Assembly (NCBI GenBank): GCA_900316745.1
Contig: ONEB01000011.1
Location: 99,029-163,028, forward strand
Direction: 5' to 3'
From: an uncultured Eubacteriales bacterium
GTDB lineage: Bacteria; Bacillota; Clostridia; Oscillospirales; Oscillospiraceae
Length of the DNA: 64,000 nt
Below the pieces are notes generated by a model. That model was not told the DNA's origin. It made no database searches and saw only the letters and a program-made list of their open reading frames with translations. Of the stretch, positions 27,452 to 35,853 are shown in pieces (position 1 is the stretch's first letter; every line of letters starts with the position of its first letter). Both the position numbers and the translations under genes were made by a program.

Positions 27452-28090
27452 ATGGAAACCGTTATTGCCCGCCATCTGCTGGAGATCGGCGCCGTATTCC
27501 TCCGTCCGGAGGAGCCCTTTACCTGGGCCAGCGGCATCAAAAGCCCCATCTACACCGACAACCGCCTGATTCTCACCGCGCCCGAGGCGCGTGAGCGGGT
27601 CGAATCCAAGCTCGCCTTTACGATCAAGCAGCACTATCCCGAGGTCGAGGTGCTCATGGGCACCGCCACCGCCGGCATTGCGCACGCAGCGATCGCGGCG
27701 CACCTGATGGGTCTGCCGATGGGCTATGTCCGCTCCGGCGCAAAGGATCACGGACGGCAGAACCGCATCGAGGGAAAGCTGACCCCGGGCCAGAAGGTTG
27801 TCGTGGTGGAGGATCTCATCTCCACGGGCGGCAGCGTCATCACCACGGTCGAAGCCCTGCGCGAGGCGGGCGCCGAGGTGCTCGGTGTCGTGAGCATCTT
27901 CACCTACGGCATGCAGCGCGGAAAGGACGCGCTCGCAAAGGCCGGGATCGAGGCTGTGAGTCTCACAAATCTCGACTCCGTCGCCGCCGTCGCCGCCGAA
28001 GAGGGCTATATCAGCGAGCACGACGTCGCGCGCATTCTCGCCTTCCGCGACAACCCCTCCGACGAATCATGGATGGAGAAGCGGGCATGA
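27452..28090 (+). CDS. pyrE: Orotate phosphoribosyltransferase
   Basis: A 212-residue enzyme joining orotate to PRPP to give OMP. The PRPP-binding loop is [20 protein letters not shown], and the mobile loop region has [17 protein letters not shown]. It starts at ATG 27452 with GGGAGG upstream, 4 nt after pyrF. The in-frame ATG at 27428 lies inside pyrF and has no ribosome site. It overlaps pyrB by 4 nt. Confidence 0.97.
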   Translation: METVIARHLLEIGAVFLRPEEPFTWASGIKSPIYTDNRLILTAPEARERVESKLAFTIKQHYPEVEVLMGTATAGIAHAAIAAHLMGLPMGYVRSGAKDHGRQNRIEGKLTPGQKVVVVEDLISTGGSVITTVEALREAGAEVLGVVSIFTYGMQRGKDALAKAGIEAVSLTNLDSVAAVAAEEGYISEHDVARILAFRDNPSDESWMEKRA

Positions 28091-29160
28091 GACACCTCAT
28101 TGACATTCGGGATTTCTCCCCTGCGGAGCTGGACCGGCTTCTGGATCTCGCGGACGCCATCATGGCGGATCCCGCCGCCTATCGCGACGCCTGCCGGTAC
28201 AAAAAGCTCGCCACGCTGTTTTTTGAGCCCAGCACGCGCACACGCCTGAGCTTTGAGGCGGCGATGTATGAGCTCGGCGGCGAGGTGCTCGGATTCTCCG
28301 AGGCCAACAGCTCCTCCGCCGCCAAGGGCGAGACTGTGGGCGACACGGTGCGCGTCGTGAGCTGCTACGCGGACATCATCGCCATGCGCCACCCTGTCGA
28401 GGGCGCGCCGATGGCGGCGTCCATGGTCACGGGCGTGCCGATCATCAACGCGGGCGACGGCGGACACTGTCATCCGACGCAGACGCTCACGGATCTGATG
28501 ACGATCCGCCGCGAAAAAGGCAGCCTGAACAACTTCACGATCGGTCTCTGCGGCGATCTGAAATACGGCAGGACCGTGCACTCGCTCATCGCGGCACTCT
28601 CGCGCTGCACGGGCGTGAAGTTCGTGCTGATCTCTCCGGACGAGCTCGCGATCCCGGACTATGTGAAAACAGACATTCTGGACGCGCAGGGGCTGCGCTA
28701 CTCCGAGACCGCCGATCTGGAGGCGGCAATGCCGGAGCTGGACGTGCTCTACATGACGCGCATCCAGCGCGAGCGCTTTTCCGACCCCGCAGAGTATGAG
28801 CGTCTCAAGGACAGCTACATCCTCACGCCCGAAAAGCTCCGCACGGCAAAGGCAGATCTCTCGATCCTCCATCCCCTGCCGCGCGTGAACGAGATCGCCG
28901 TCGAGGTGGACGACGACCCGCGCGCGAAGTACTTCACGCAGGCGCTCTGCGGCAAATATGTGCGCATGGCGCTGATCCTCACGCTGCTCGGCATGGCGGA
29001 GCGCGGCGAGACTTCAGCGCCGATCCCCGAGGTGCGCGCAGCCGGTCTTCGCTGCCGCAACCCGCGCTGCATCACCGCCGCCGAGGGGCAGTTAAAGCCC
29101 CGCTTCAAGCGCGCCGAGGGCGACGCTCTCCGCTGCGTCTACTGCGAGGCAAAGGTATAA
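28087..29160 (+). CDS. pyrB: Aspartate carbamoyltransferase with C-terminal PyrI-like zinc domain
   Basis: A 357-residue protein; residues 1 to about 310 are the catalytic chain. Carbamoyl-phosphate binding is in [20 protein letters not shown], the Ser-Lys loop in [18 protein letters not shown], and the aspartate-binding end in [17 protein letters not shown]. The last roughly 45 residues add LRCRNPRCI and [10 protein letters not shown], a C-x4-C-x21-C-x2-C pattern like the zinc-binding half of the regulatory chain PyrI. No nucleotide-binding allosteric domain is present here and no separate pyrI is in the operon. It starts at ATG 28087, overlapping pyrE (ATGA). It is the last gene of the operon. 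Confidence 0.95.
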   Translation: MRHLIDIRDFSPAELDRLLDLADAIMADPAAYRDACRYKKLATLFFEPSTRTRLSFEAAMYELGGEVLGFSEANSSSAAKGETVGDTVRVVSCYADIIAMRHPVEGAPMAASMVTGVPIINAGDGGHCHPTQTLTDLMTIRREKGSLNNFTIGLCGDLKYGRTVHSLIAALSRCTGVKFVLISPDELAIPDYVKTDILDAQGLRYSETADLEAAMPELDVLYMTRIQRERFSDPAEYERLKDSYILTPEKLRTAKADLSILHPLPRVNEIAVEVDDDPRAKYFTQALCGKYVRMALILTLLGMAERGETSAPIPEVRAAGLRCRNPRCITAAEGQLKPRFKRAEGDALRCVYCEAKV

Positions 29161-29164
29161 TTCC

Positions 29165-29199
29165 AACAGGAGCAGACGACCTGTCTGCTCCTGTTTTTT
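29165..29199 (+). terminator. Terminator of the pyr operon
   Basis: Stem AACAGGAGCAGAC/GTCTGCTCCTGTT with a 5-nt loop, then TTTTTTA. Confidence 0.93.
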
Positions 29200-29259
29200 A
29201 TCGTCTGAACCCGTTTTTGTGCAAAAAGCCTGTTAAATAATAGATTAGTTCAATTAGCC

Positions 29260-29288
29260 TTGTGCAACCTGCTTTTTTCCGCTATAAT
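29260..29288 (+). promoter_or_regulatory. Promoter of nfnAB
   Basis: TTGTGC, 17 nt, TATAAT, about 20 nt upstream of the nfnA start; the leader is therefore very short. Confidence 0.75.
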
Positions 29289-29308
29289 GCACCGTGAGGT
29301 GATTTTCT

Positions 29309-30208
29309 ATGCCGTTCAAAATCGTAAAGAAAGAACAACTCTCCGATAACATGTTCCGCGTGACCTTCCACGCACCGCTCGTAGCGCGCCGCGCCCAGCC
29401 GGGACAATTTCTGATGTTCCGCGTGGACGAGTTCGGCGAGCGTATGCCGATCACGATCTCCTATTTTGATCGCGAAGCGGGCGACGTGACCGTCATCATG
29501 CAGCGCGTCGGCAGCACGACTGCCCTGCTCGCCAGCATGAACGAGGGCGACTATGTCGCCGACGTGGTGGGTCCGCTCGGCAATCCCGCTGAGTTTGACA
29601 ACATGCGCAAGGTCGTCGTCGTGGGCGGCGGCTCCGGCTGCGCGATTGCCTGGCCGCAGGCGAAGGGCGCTTTCGACAGAGGATGTCATGTTGATATCAT
29701 CGCGGGCTTCCGCACCAAGGGCATCGTCGTCCTCGAGGACGAGATGCGCGCCTACTGCAAGAATCTCTATATGATGACCGACGACGGCTCCTACGGCGAA
29801 AAGGGCTTCACCACCGTGAAGCTCAAAGAGCTGCTGGAAAAGGCCAAGGCCGAGGGCGAGCAGTATGACACCTGCATCTGCATCGGTCCGCTGCCGATGA
29901 TGAAATTTGTGTGCCAGATCACGAAGGAATACGGCGTGCACACCATGGTCGACATGAACTGCATCATGATCGACGGCTCCGGCATGTGCGGCGGCTGCCG
30001 CCTGACCGTGGACGGCCAGATGAAGTTCACCTGCGTCGATGGTCCTGAGTTTGACGGCCACCTCGTCGACTTTGACGAGGCGATCGCCCGCTCCAAGATC
30101 TATGAGAAGCAGGAGCAGCGCGTGTTCCAGCGCCGCCACCACTGCACGCTGCAGGAGCTGGCGGATCGCGAAGAAGCGGCGCGCGCAGCAGCAAAGGAGG
30201 GCAAATAA
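29309..30208 (+). CDS. nfnA: NfnA-type ferredoxin-NADP+ oxidoreductase subunit alpha
   Basis: A 299-residue FAD/[2Fe-2S] protein related to PyrK and ferredoxin-NADP reductases. With NfnB it forms the electron-bifurcating NADH-dependent reduced ferredoxin:NADP+ oxidoreductase of anaerobes. The FAD domain has AQPGQFLMFRVDEFGERMPI; the nucleotide-binding part has VVVVGGGSGCAIAWPQAKG. The cluster cysteines are DMNCIMIDGSGMCGGCRLTV and FTCVDGPEFDGHLV. Translation starts at ATG 29309 behind GAGGTGATT. A C-terminal Arg/Ala-rich helix of about 30 residues follows the cluster domain. nfnB follows 2 nt later. Confidence 0.92.
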   Translation: MPFKIVKKEQLSDNMFRVTFHAPLVARRAQPGQFLMFRVDEFGERMPITISYFDREAGDVTVIMQRVGSTTALLASMNEGDYVADVVGPLGNPAEFDNMRKVVVVGGGSGCAIAWPQAKGAFDRGCHVDIIAGFRTKGIVVLEDEMRAYCKNLYMMTDDGSYGEKGFTTVKLKELLEKAKAEGEQYDTCICIGPLPMMKFVCQITKEYGVHTMVDMNCIMIDGSGMCGGCRLTVDGQMKFTCVDGPEFDGHLVDFDEAIARSKIYEKQEQRVFQRRHHCTLQELADREEAARAAAKEGK

Positions 30209-30210
30209 GC

Positions 30211-31611
30211 ATGGCTACGAATCTTTCTCCCAAAAAGAATCCGATTCCCGAGCAGGAACCGAATGTCCGCAATAAAAACTTTGACGAGGTCGCCCTCGGC
30301 TACACCGTGGAGCTCGCGCTCGACGAGGCGAGCCGCTGCCTGCAGTGCCGCCGCCCGATGTGCGTGACGGGCTGCCCGGTCAACGTCAAGATCCCCGACT
30401 TCATCAAGCTCATCACCCAGGAAGACTTCAAGGGCGCTTATCACAAGATCCTTGAGGACAGCTCTCTGCCCGCCATCTGCGGCCGTGTCTGCCCGCAGGA
30501 GAACCAGTGCGAAAGCAAGTGCGTGCGCGGCATCAAAGGCGAGCCCGTCGGCATCGGCCGTCTGGAGCGCTTCGTGGCCGACTGGGTCATGCAGAACGCG
30601 GACGAAATGCCCGCCAAGCCCGAGCGCAACGGTCACCGTGTCGCGGTCGTCGGCTCCGGCCCCTCCGGCCTTGCCTGCGCGAGCGATCTGGCCAAGCTCG
30701 GCTATGACGTGACGGTGTTCGAGCACCTGCACAAGGCCGGCGGCGTGCTGGCCTACGGCATCCCGGAGTTCCGTCTGCCGAAGGCGCTCGTGCAGAAGGA
30801 GATCGACAAGCTCACCGCCCTCGGCGTTGAGATCCGCTGCGACGCCACCGTCGGCAAGGCGCTGATGATCGACGAGCTGCTGTCGGACGATAAGGACGTC
30901 GGCGGCTACGAGGCCGTGTTCATCGGCTCCGGCGCCGGTCTGCCCGTGTTCCAGAAGATCCCCGGACTGAACTACTGCGGCGTGTTCTCCGCCAACGAGT
31001 TTTTGACCCGTATCAACCTCATGAAAGCCTTTGACGAGCGCTACGACACACCGCTCATGCCCATCAGCAAGGTCTGCGTCGTCGGCGCGGGCAACGTCGC
31101 GATGGACGCCGCGCGCTGCGCCAAGCGTCTCGGCGCGGAGGTCACCGTCGTCTACCGCCGCAGCGAGAAGGAGATCCCCGCCCGTAAGGAGGAGTTCGAG
31201 CACGCGAAGGAAGAGGACATCGTCTTCAAGCTCCTGACGAACCCCGTGGAGATCCTCGCGGACGAGAACGGCTGGGTGCGCGGCATCCGCTGCATCGAGA
31301 TGGAGCTCGGCGAGCCCGATGAGCGCGGCCGCCGCCGTCCGATCGAGAAGCCGGGCAGCGAGTTCGAGATGGAGTGCGACGCCGTCATCATGGCGCTCGG
31401 CACCAGCCCGAACCCCCTGCTGCGCAAGGTCACGCCCGACATGGAATACAACAAGAAGGGCGGCATCGTGACGGACGAGCACGGCGTCACGTCGAAGCCC
31501 GGCGTCTTCGCCGGCGGCGACGCGGTGACGGGCGCTGCCACCGTCATCAAGGCCATGGGCGCCGGCAAGGAAGCCGCCGCTGCCATTGACAGATACATCA
31601 AATCCAAGTAA
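30211..31611 (+). CDS. nfnB: NfnB-type NADPH-binding subunit (glutamate synthase small-chain family)
   Basis: A 466-residue flavoprotein with two N-terminal [4Fe-4S] cysteine sets (CLQCRRPMCVTGCPVNVKIP and CGRVCPQENQCESKCVRG). An FAD-binding GSGPSGLACASDLAKLGYDV and an NADPH-binding VGAGNVAMDAARCAKRLGAE follow. The C-terminus has VFAGGDAVTGAATVIKAMGA. Such proteins are often annotated as homotetrameric NADPH-dependent glutamate synthase. Pairing with NfnA and the lack of a glutamate synthase large subunit support NfnB. A terminator follows. Confidence 0.92.
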   Translation: MATNLSPKKNPIPEQEPNVRNKNFDEVALGYTVELALDEASRCLQCRRPMCVTGCPVNVKIPDFIKLITQEDFKGAYHKILEDSSLPAICGRVCPQENQCESKCVRGIKGEPVGIGRLERFVADWVMQNADEMPAKPERNGHRVAVVGSGPSGLACASDLAKLGYDVTVFEHLHKAGGVLAYGIPEFRLPKALVQKEIDKLTALGVEIRCDATVGKALMIDELLSDDKDVGGYEAVFIGSGAGLPVFQKIPGLNYCGVFSANEFLTRINLMKAFDERYDTPLMPISKVCVVGAGNVAMDAARCAKRLGAEVTVVYRRSEKEIPARKEEFEHAKEEDIVFKLLTNPVEILADENGWVRGIRCIEMELGEPDERGRRRPIEKPGSEFEMECDAVIMALGTSPNPLLRKVTPDMEYNKKGGIVTDEHGVTSKPGVFAGGDAVTGAATVIKAMGAGKEAAAAIDRYIKSK

Positions 31612-31616
31612 AATAG

Positions 31617-31650
31617 TGACCGCCGGATCCTTTTCCGGCGGTCATTTTAT
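31617..31650 (+). terminator. Terminator of nfnAB
   Basis: An 11-bp stem TGACCGCCGGA/TCCGGCGGTCA with a 6-nt loop, then TTTTA. Confidence 0.9.
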
Positions 31651-31670
31651 ATGCAAAGGAGCCTACGCTC

Positions 31671-32474
31671 ATGTTTTGTCCCAACTGCGGAAAGTCTCTG
31701 CCGGACGGCGCGAAGTTCTGCTCCGGCTGCGGCACGAGGCTTGACAGTCTCTATGCCGAACCGGCGCCGGCGCCGAAGCGCGCGAAGAAACGGCGTGTCT
31801 GGCCGATCATCCTCGCTGTCGTACTGCTTGCAGCGGCGGTCGGCGGCTTTCTCGCCTACCGTCACTATGTGGTGAAGCCGCGCGAGGCGACGGACGATCT
31901 GATCCGCTGCCTGAAGAAGTCCGACGCCTACGAGAGCGCCGAGGATTTCCGAAGCCGTGTCGACGACGGGCATTACAACTACTTCGACGCCGTCAAATCG
32001 GACTATGGCAAGGCAGAGCTCGCAGATTACTTCGACGATCTGTTCCGCGACGAGGACTATCACGAATATGTCCACGACGCGAGCGTCCTGATTGCAAGCG
32101 GCTACCTCAACTCCTATGACTACACCGCGGATCAGTACATCAAGGACTCCGCGCTCCAGCGTCTCTGGGAGATGGGCAGCGCGATCAGCCCCGACGACGT
32201 CAGCCGCATCACGGACGACAGCTATGCCGATGACCAGAGCGGCGTCTACTTCCGCGGCGTGCGCATCGAGGACCATGACCGGGTTTCCGATCACAAGATG
32301 TTTGTAGACGCCGATGACGCGGAGCGTTACTGCGGCATCGTCACCGGACGTGTCTATGGCTCGATCTTCGTCTGGCCGGTGTCCGAGTGGGAGAACGGAT
32401 ACATCGTCATCGACGCCGATAACGGCAGCTACCTGTATGTGCAGGGCAGCTACTCCGACCCGACTGGAGATTGA
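31671..32474 (+). CDS. Zinc-ribbon single-pass membrane protein, unknown function
   Basis: 267 residues. It starts MFCPNCGKSLPDGAKFCSGC, a double CxxC zinc ribbon of the kind found at the N-terminus of many Bacillota membrane proteins. After a Pro/Ala/Lys linker comes one transmembrane helix at about residues 43-63 (VWPIILAVVLLAAAVGGFLA). The 200-residue outer domain is very acidic and rich in Asp and Tyr, with no motif I recognise. The ribosome site AAAGGAG lies 8 nt upstream. No promoter is evident after the nfnB terminator, so expression may come from read-through. Confidence 0.8.
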   Translation: MFCPNCGKSLPDGAKFCSGCGTRLDSLYAEPAPAPKRAKKRRVWPIILAVVLLAAAVGGFLAYRHYVVKPREATDDLIRCLKKSDAYESAEDFRSRVDDGHYNYFDAVKSDYGKAELADYFDDLFRDEDYHEYVHDASVLIASGYLNSYDYTADQYIKDSALQRLWEMGSAISPDDVSRITDDSYADDQSGVYFRGVRIEDHDRVSDHKMFVDADDAERYCGIVTGRVYGSIFVWPVSEWENGYIVIDADNGSYLYVQGSYSDPTGD

Positions 32475-32489
32475 ATGCAAAAAGCGGAC

Positions 32490-32526
32490 GGCGCTGAGCA
32501 AATCGCTCAGCGCCGGTTTTGTTTTT
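32490..32526. terminator. Bidirectional terminator between convergent genes
   Basis: A 10-bp stem GGCGCTGAGC/GCTCAGCGCC with a 5-nt loop. On the plus strand it runs into GGTTTTGTTTTT; on the minus strand a T run follows after a short gap. Confidence 0.85.
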
Positions 32527-33448
32527 AAAACAGCAGCCATGCCAGAAACGGCATCGTGACGGCGCAGAGCACCGTGCTTGTAAAAATGATCTCGGATGAG
32601 AGCGATTCATCCCTGCCGTGCGTGATGCACAGCACCGTGATGATCATGGCGGAGGGACACGCGGCGATCAGCACCGGGATGCCGAGCATGACGGTGTCTG
32701 TGATCACAAGCCGCAGGATCGCCCAGACGGCAATCGGAAGCACCAGCAGCCGCACCGCTGCCGCGGCATATACGCGGAGACTGCCGAACGCCTTGCGCGC
32801 CGGAATGCCGCCGAGCGACGTGCCGACGATGATCATCGACATCGGGATCGTCGCCGCGCCGAGCACGGAGATCGTCTCCCCGATCACATGCGGGACCGGT
32901 AGGTGCGTCAGATAGAGCGCCGCAGCTGCGAGCGTCGCGATCAGGGGCGCGGTGAAGATCTGCTTCCACGCGATGCGCCCCGTTCCGGTGCGACGCAGCT
33001 GCGCCGTGCCGAGCGTATACAGCAGGATATTGAACGGGATGTTCGAGATCGCGGCATAGAACACCGCCTGCTCTCCGAACACCGCAGCCACGACCGGAAA
33101 GCCGACAAAGGCATTGTTCGGAAACATCATCGTCAGGCGCAGCACGCTCTCGTCGTCCCGGTCGCGCCGGAGCAGGCGCGCAAAGCCCCACGCCACCAGA
33201 AAGCTGATGAAAAACATCGCAGCAAACGCGGCAAAGTACTCCAGCAGCACGATGCCGCCCGCGACGGTCTCCGCGCTGACGACGGAGTTTAAGATCGTGG
33301 CGACCAGCAGCACATTCATCACGACCGGCGTGACCTTCTGGTTGAACGCGGCGTTTGTGAGCCCGAGCTTCGCGCAGCAGAACCCGATCAGCATCAGCAG
33401 CACAAGCACCGCCATTTTCTCGATGATCGGCATAATTTCCATTGGCAT
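32525..33448 (-). CDS. AEC (auxin efflux carrier) family transporter
   Basis: A 307-residue membrane protein with about ten hydrophobic segments, typical of the AEC/malate permease family. It begins MEIMPIIEKMAVLVLLMLIG and has the conserved FPNNAFVGFPVVAAVFGEQA in the middle, with ITVLCITHGRD and LSSEIIFTSTVLCAVTMPFL near the end. Members export or import organic anions; the substrate is not predictable. The ATG at 33448 has GGGAGG 5 nt upstream and a second ATG lies two codons further on. A minus-strand terminator of the upstream gene lies just before it, with no clear promoter between. Confidence 0.9.
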   Translation of the reverse strand: MPMEIMPIIEKMAVLVLLMLIGFCCAKLGLTNAAFNQKVTPVVMNVLLVATILNSVVSAETVAGGIVLLEYFAAFAAMFFISFLVAWGFARLLRRDRDDESVLRLTMMFPNNAFVGFPVVAAVFGEQAVFYAAISNIPFNILLYTLGTAQLRRTGTGRIAWKQIFTAPLIATLAAAALYLTHLPVPHVIGETISVLGAATIPMSMIIVGTSLGGIPARKAFGSLRVYAAAAVRLLVLPIAVWAILRLVITDTVMLGIPVLIAACPSAMIITVLCITHGRDESLSSEIIFTSTVLCAVTMPFLAWLLF

Positions 33449-33469
33449 CCGATCCTCCCAAAGCAGTTT

Positions 33470-33508
33470 TTTCTCAAAAATACCGCCCTCCGTGGAAGGC
33501 GGTATTGT
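33470..33508 (-). terminator. Terminator after the DG-heptad membrane protein
   Basis: Minus strand AATACCGCC/GGCGGTATT stem with a 10-nt loop, then TTTTGAG. It separates this unit from the AEC gene. Confidence 0.75.
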
Positions 33509-33523
33509 GTGTTTTTTGTTCGC

Positions 33524-34726
33524 TCAGCCCTCGTAAACGCCGGAGCCGACAAACCGCGAATAATCCGCGCTGAAGTGGCTGGGCGCGACCGCGCCGCTGC
33601 TGCCGCCTGCGGGGAGATTCTTCAGCTCAACGGAATAGGTGATTCCGCCGATGAAGCTCTCCTGCTCGGCGTAGTAGGTCTTATAGAAGACACGCGCGAG
33701 CGGGATCTCATGATCGGTCAGATTCATGACGGTAATGGTGTCGTCGCCGTTGTTTACCAGCAGGAGCTGGTCATCCGCCGTAGGCAGATAATCGACATGC
33801 GCGACCAGGCGGCTTTTGAGCTTGAGCACCTCATTGGCGTTGAACGCGTGCCTGTTCGCCGCAAGCACCACGCAGCGCTGCCCCGCCGGGAGGTTGGAGA
33901 GCTTGAACGCGACCTCCTCGCCGTTGATGTCGAACACATATTCAGCGTACTGCACATCCTGCTCGCCGTCGTTGCGGAACTGCAGCGCCAGCACGTTCGA
34001 GACCGTTTCGTCGGAGCCGTCCTCCAGGAACGGGCCGTCGTAGGCGTTCAGGCGGCGGATCGCGATCTGATAGTCGCCGTCGGTCATCGTGCTCCACGGC
34101 GTATCTGCCTCGCCGCCGGCGCCGCCGTTATCGGCAGAGACGTTGGAAACATTGCTGTCGCCGGGCTGAACCGGAGGCGGCGTGACGACCGTGCCGTCGG
34201 CCTGCGTGATGGTTCCGTCGGGGGAAATCACGGTTCCGTCCGGCTGCTCAGTCGTGCCGTCGGGGTTGATCACCGTGCCGTCGGCCAGCTCCTTCGCGCC
34301 GTCGGGATAGACCTTCGTGCCGTCCTCCATGACGGTGGGCTCGCCGCCGTGATTGTTGCTTTTCAGGTCATTGCGCGCGAGCAGGAAGATGCCGACCATG
34401 ACGGCGATCACAGCTGCGGTGATGCCGATGATCTTGTTGCGGCGCACTCTGGCGAGCTCCTTGAGCGCGGAGGCGCTTTTTTTCCTGTCGTCGGGCTTTG
34501 CCGTTTTGCTCTTCGCCTTCTCTTTCGCCTTCTGTTCAGACGGCTTTTCAGGCTCGGCAGCTTCTTTTTCCTCGGGCTTTGCTTCGGCCGTCTGCTCCGT
34601 CTCGGCTTCCGGGGCCGGAGCCTCCGGAGCTTCCGCGGCTTCCGGATCCACAGCCGCGCCCTTGGCTTTCAGCTCCATGGCGGCAGCTTCCAGCGCCTGC
34701 TCAATCTCTTTCTTTTCGTCGGTCAT
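33524..34726 (-). CDS. Membrane-anchored protein with seven D-G heptad repeats
   Basis: 400 residues, unrecognised as a whole. Residues 1-95 are a charged, Glu/Ala/Lys/Pro-rich cytoplasmic segment. One transmembrane helix lies at about 98-117 (NKIIGITAAVIAVMVGIFLL). Residues 133-181 are seven back-to-back heptads with D-G at fixed spacing, mostly xxDGTxx, for example NPDGTTE, QPDGTVI and SPDGTIT. After a Pro-rich hinge comes an extracellular domain of about 200 residues ending VGSGVYEG. The ATG at 34726 has AGGAGG upstream and overlaps the end of the radical SAM gene by 4 nt, so it belongs to that operon and could be its substrate; this is inference. Confidence 0.8.
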   Translation of the reverse strand: MTDEKKEIEQALEAAAMELKAKGAAVDPEAAEAPEAPAPEAETEQTAEAKPEEKEAAEPEKPSEQKAKEKAKSKTAKPDDRKKSASALKELARVRRNKIIGITAAVIAVMVGIFLLARNDLKSNNHGGEPTVMEDGTKVYPDGAKELADGTVINPDGTTEQPDGTVISPDGTITQADGTVVTPPPVQPGDSNVSNVSADNGGAGGEADTPWSTMTDGDYQIAIRRLNAYDGPFLEDGSDETVSNVLALQFRNDGEQDVQYAEYVFDINGEEVAFKLSNLPAGQRCVVLAANRHAFNANEVLKLKSRLVAHVDYLPTADDQLLLVNNGDDTITVMNLTDHEIPLARVFYKTYYAEQESFIGGITYSVELKNLPAGGSSGAVAPSHFSADYSRFVGSGVYEG

Positions 34727-35853
34727 GCTTCTTCGGCCTCCTTTAATACAGTTCGGCATGCATGCGGTGTCGCGCGCATCAGATCGCAGCGATATTGGGG
34801 CTTTGTGGTATAGTCGCCGGTCTCGGTATAGACCATGGCGGCACAGGTATGACAATAGTCCTTGGCGTCGCAGGTGGTGCATTCCGGCGCGAGACGCAGC
34901 GCGCTCGCCCGCTCGCGGATGCGTGTCCACGCTTCGTCAAAGCCGATCTCAAACGGCATTTCAGCGGGATCATTGAGCATGCCGCAGGGAATCATGCGGC
35001 CGTCCCATGTGACCCAGAACGCGCTTTTTCCGGCGCGGCAGCGCATCTTGTCGCCCTCGCAGTCCACACCCAGCGGATCCTCCTCCGGGGGCTGGTGCTC
35101 CTCGATGGCGGTGCAGTAATTGTGCAGATTCTCCGCGCCGCGCTGCAGCAGGCGAATGCGCGCTTCCGTGTATGCGCAGTCTTCGGCGGAGAAACGCTCG
35201 TTTTTCCCGATGCTGCTCTCATCCCGTCTGAGCGGCGGGAACATGTAGCTTGTGGCCTGCAGGATCAGCTTGTGCTCATCGCTGTATCGGATAATCTCCT
35301 CCAGATCGCAGACGTTATCGGGCGTGACGCTGCAATTGAGCTTTACGAGAATGCCCGCCTCGCGCAGCAGATCAATCGCGTGCGTGACAACGGTATGCCC
35401 CGTCGGGTGACCGCAAAGCCGCGCATACGTTTCATCTGACGATCCGTAAAGCGTAATGTTCACGCGCTGCGGCGGATTTTCTTTCAGCCAGGCGACCGTC
35501 TCCTCGTTGATGAGCGTCGCATTCGTGTTGATGGAAATCACAAATCCCATCGCGCGCAGCGCCTCATAGAGCTCGCGGAAATGCGGATAGGTAAACGGCT
35601 CGCCGCCCGTGAGCAGCAGCATAAGCGTGCCGCGCTCGCGCATCTGGCGCGCCAGATCGAGCCATTCCTCAACCGTGCGCAGCCGCTTGCCGGATGCTTC
35701 AACCTCCTCCGGCGTCATGCGCACATAGCACATCTTGCATGCCATGCTGCACATGGGCGTAAGCTCGAATGTGCCGGAAAGCGGGATACCGGCGAGGTCG
35801 GCACGACGGTGCAGATGCTCGACCAGCAGGGCTTCCCCTCGTTCAGCAATCAT
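34723..35853 (-). CDS. Radical SAM/SPASM domain protein
   Basis: A 376-residue enzyme. The radical SAM cysteines C-x3-C-x2-C are in LTPMCSMACKMCYVRM near residue 35. The SAM-binding GGEP motif is in LLLTGGEPFTYPHFRELYEA. A C-terminal SPASM-type cysteine set (PCGM, CTTCDAKDYCHTC, YRCD) would hold auxiliary iron-sulfur clusters. This architecture is typical of enzymes that modify peptides or proteins. The ATG at 35853 has GGAGG 8 nt upstream. Its start overlaps the HPr-kinase-like gene upstream and its end overlaps the heptad protein downstream, so the three are translated as one coupled operon. Confidence 0.9.
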   Translation of the reverse strand: MIAERGEALLVEHLHRRADLAGIPLSGTFELTPMCSMACKMCYVRMTPEEVEASGKRLRTVEEWLDLARQMRERGTLMLLLTGGEPFTYPHFRELYEALRAMGFVISINTNATLINEETVAWLKENPPQRVNITLYGSSDETYARLCGHPTGHTVVTHAIDLLREAGILVKLNCSVTPDNVCDLEEIIRYSDEHKLILQATSYMFPPLRRDESSIGKNERFSAEDCAYTEARIRLLQRGAENLHNYCTAIEEHQPPEEDPLGVDCEGDKMRCRAGKSAFWVTWDGRMIPCGMLNDPAEMPFEIGFDEAWTRIRERASALRLAPECTTCDAKDYCHTCAAMVYTETGDYTTKPQYRCDLMRATPHACRTVLKEAEEA

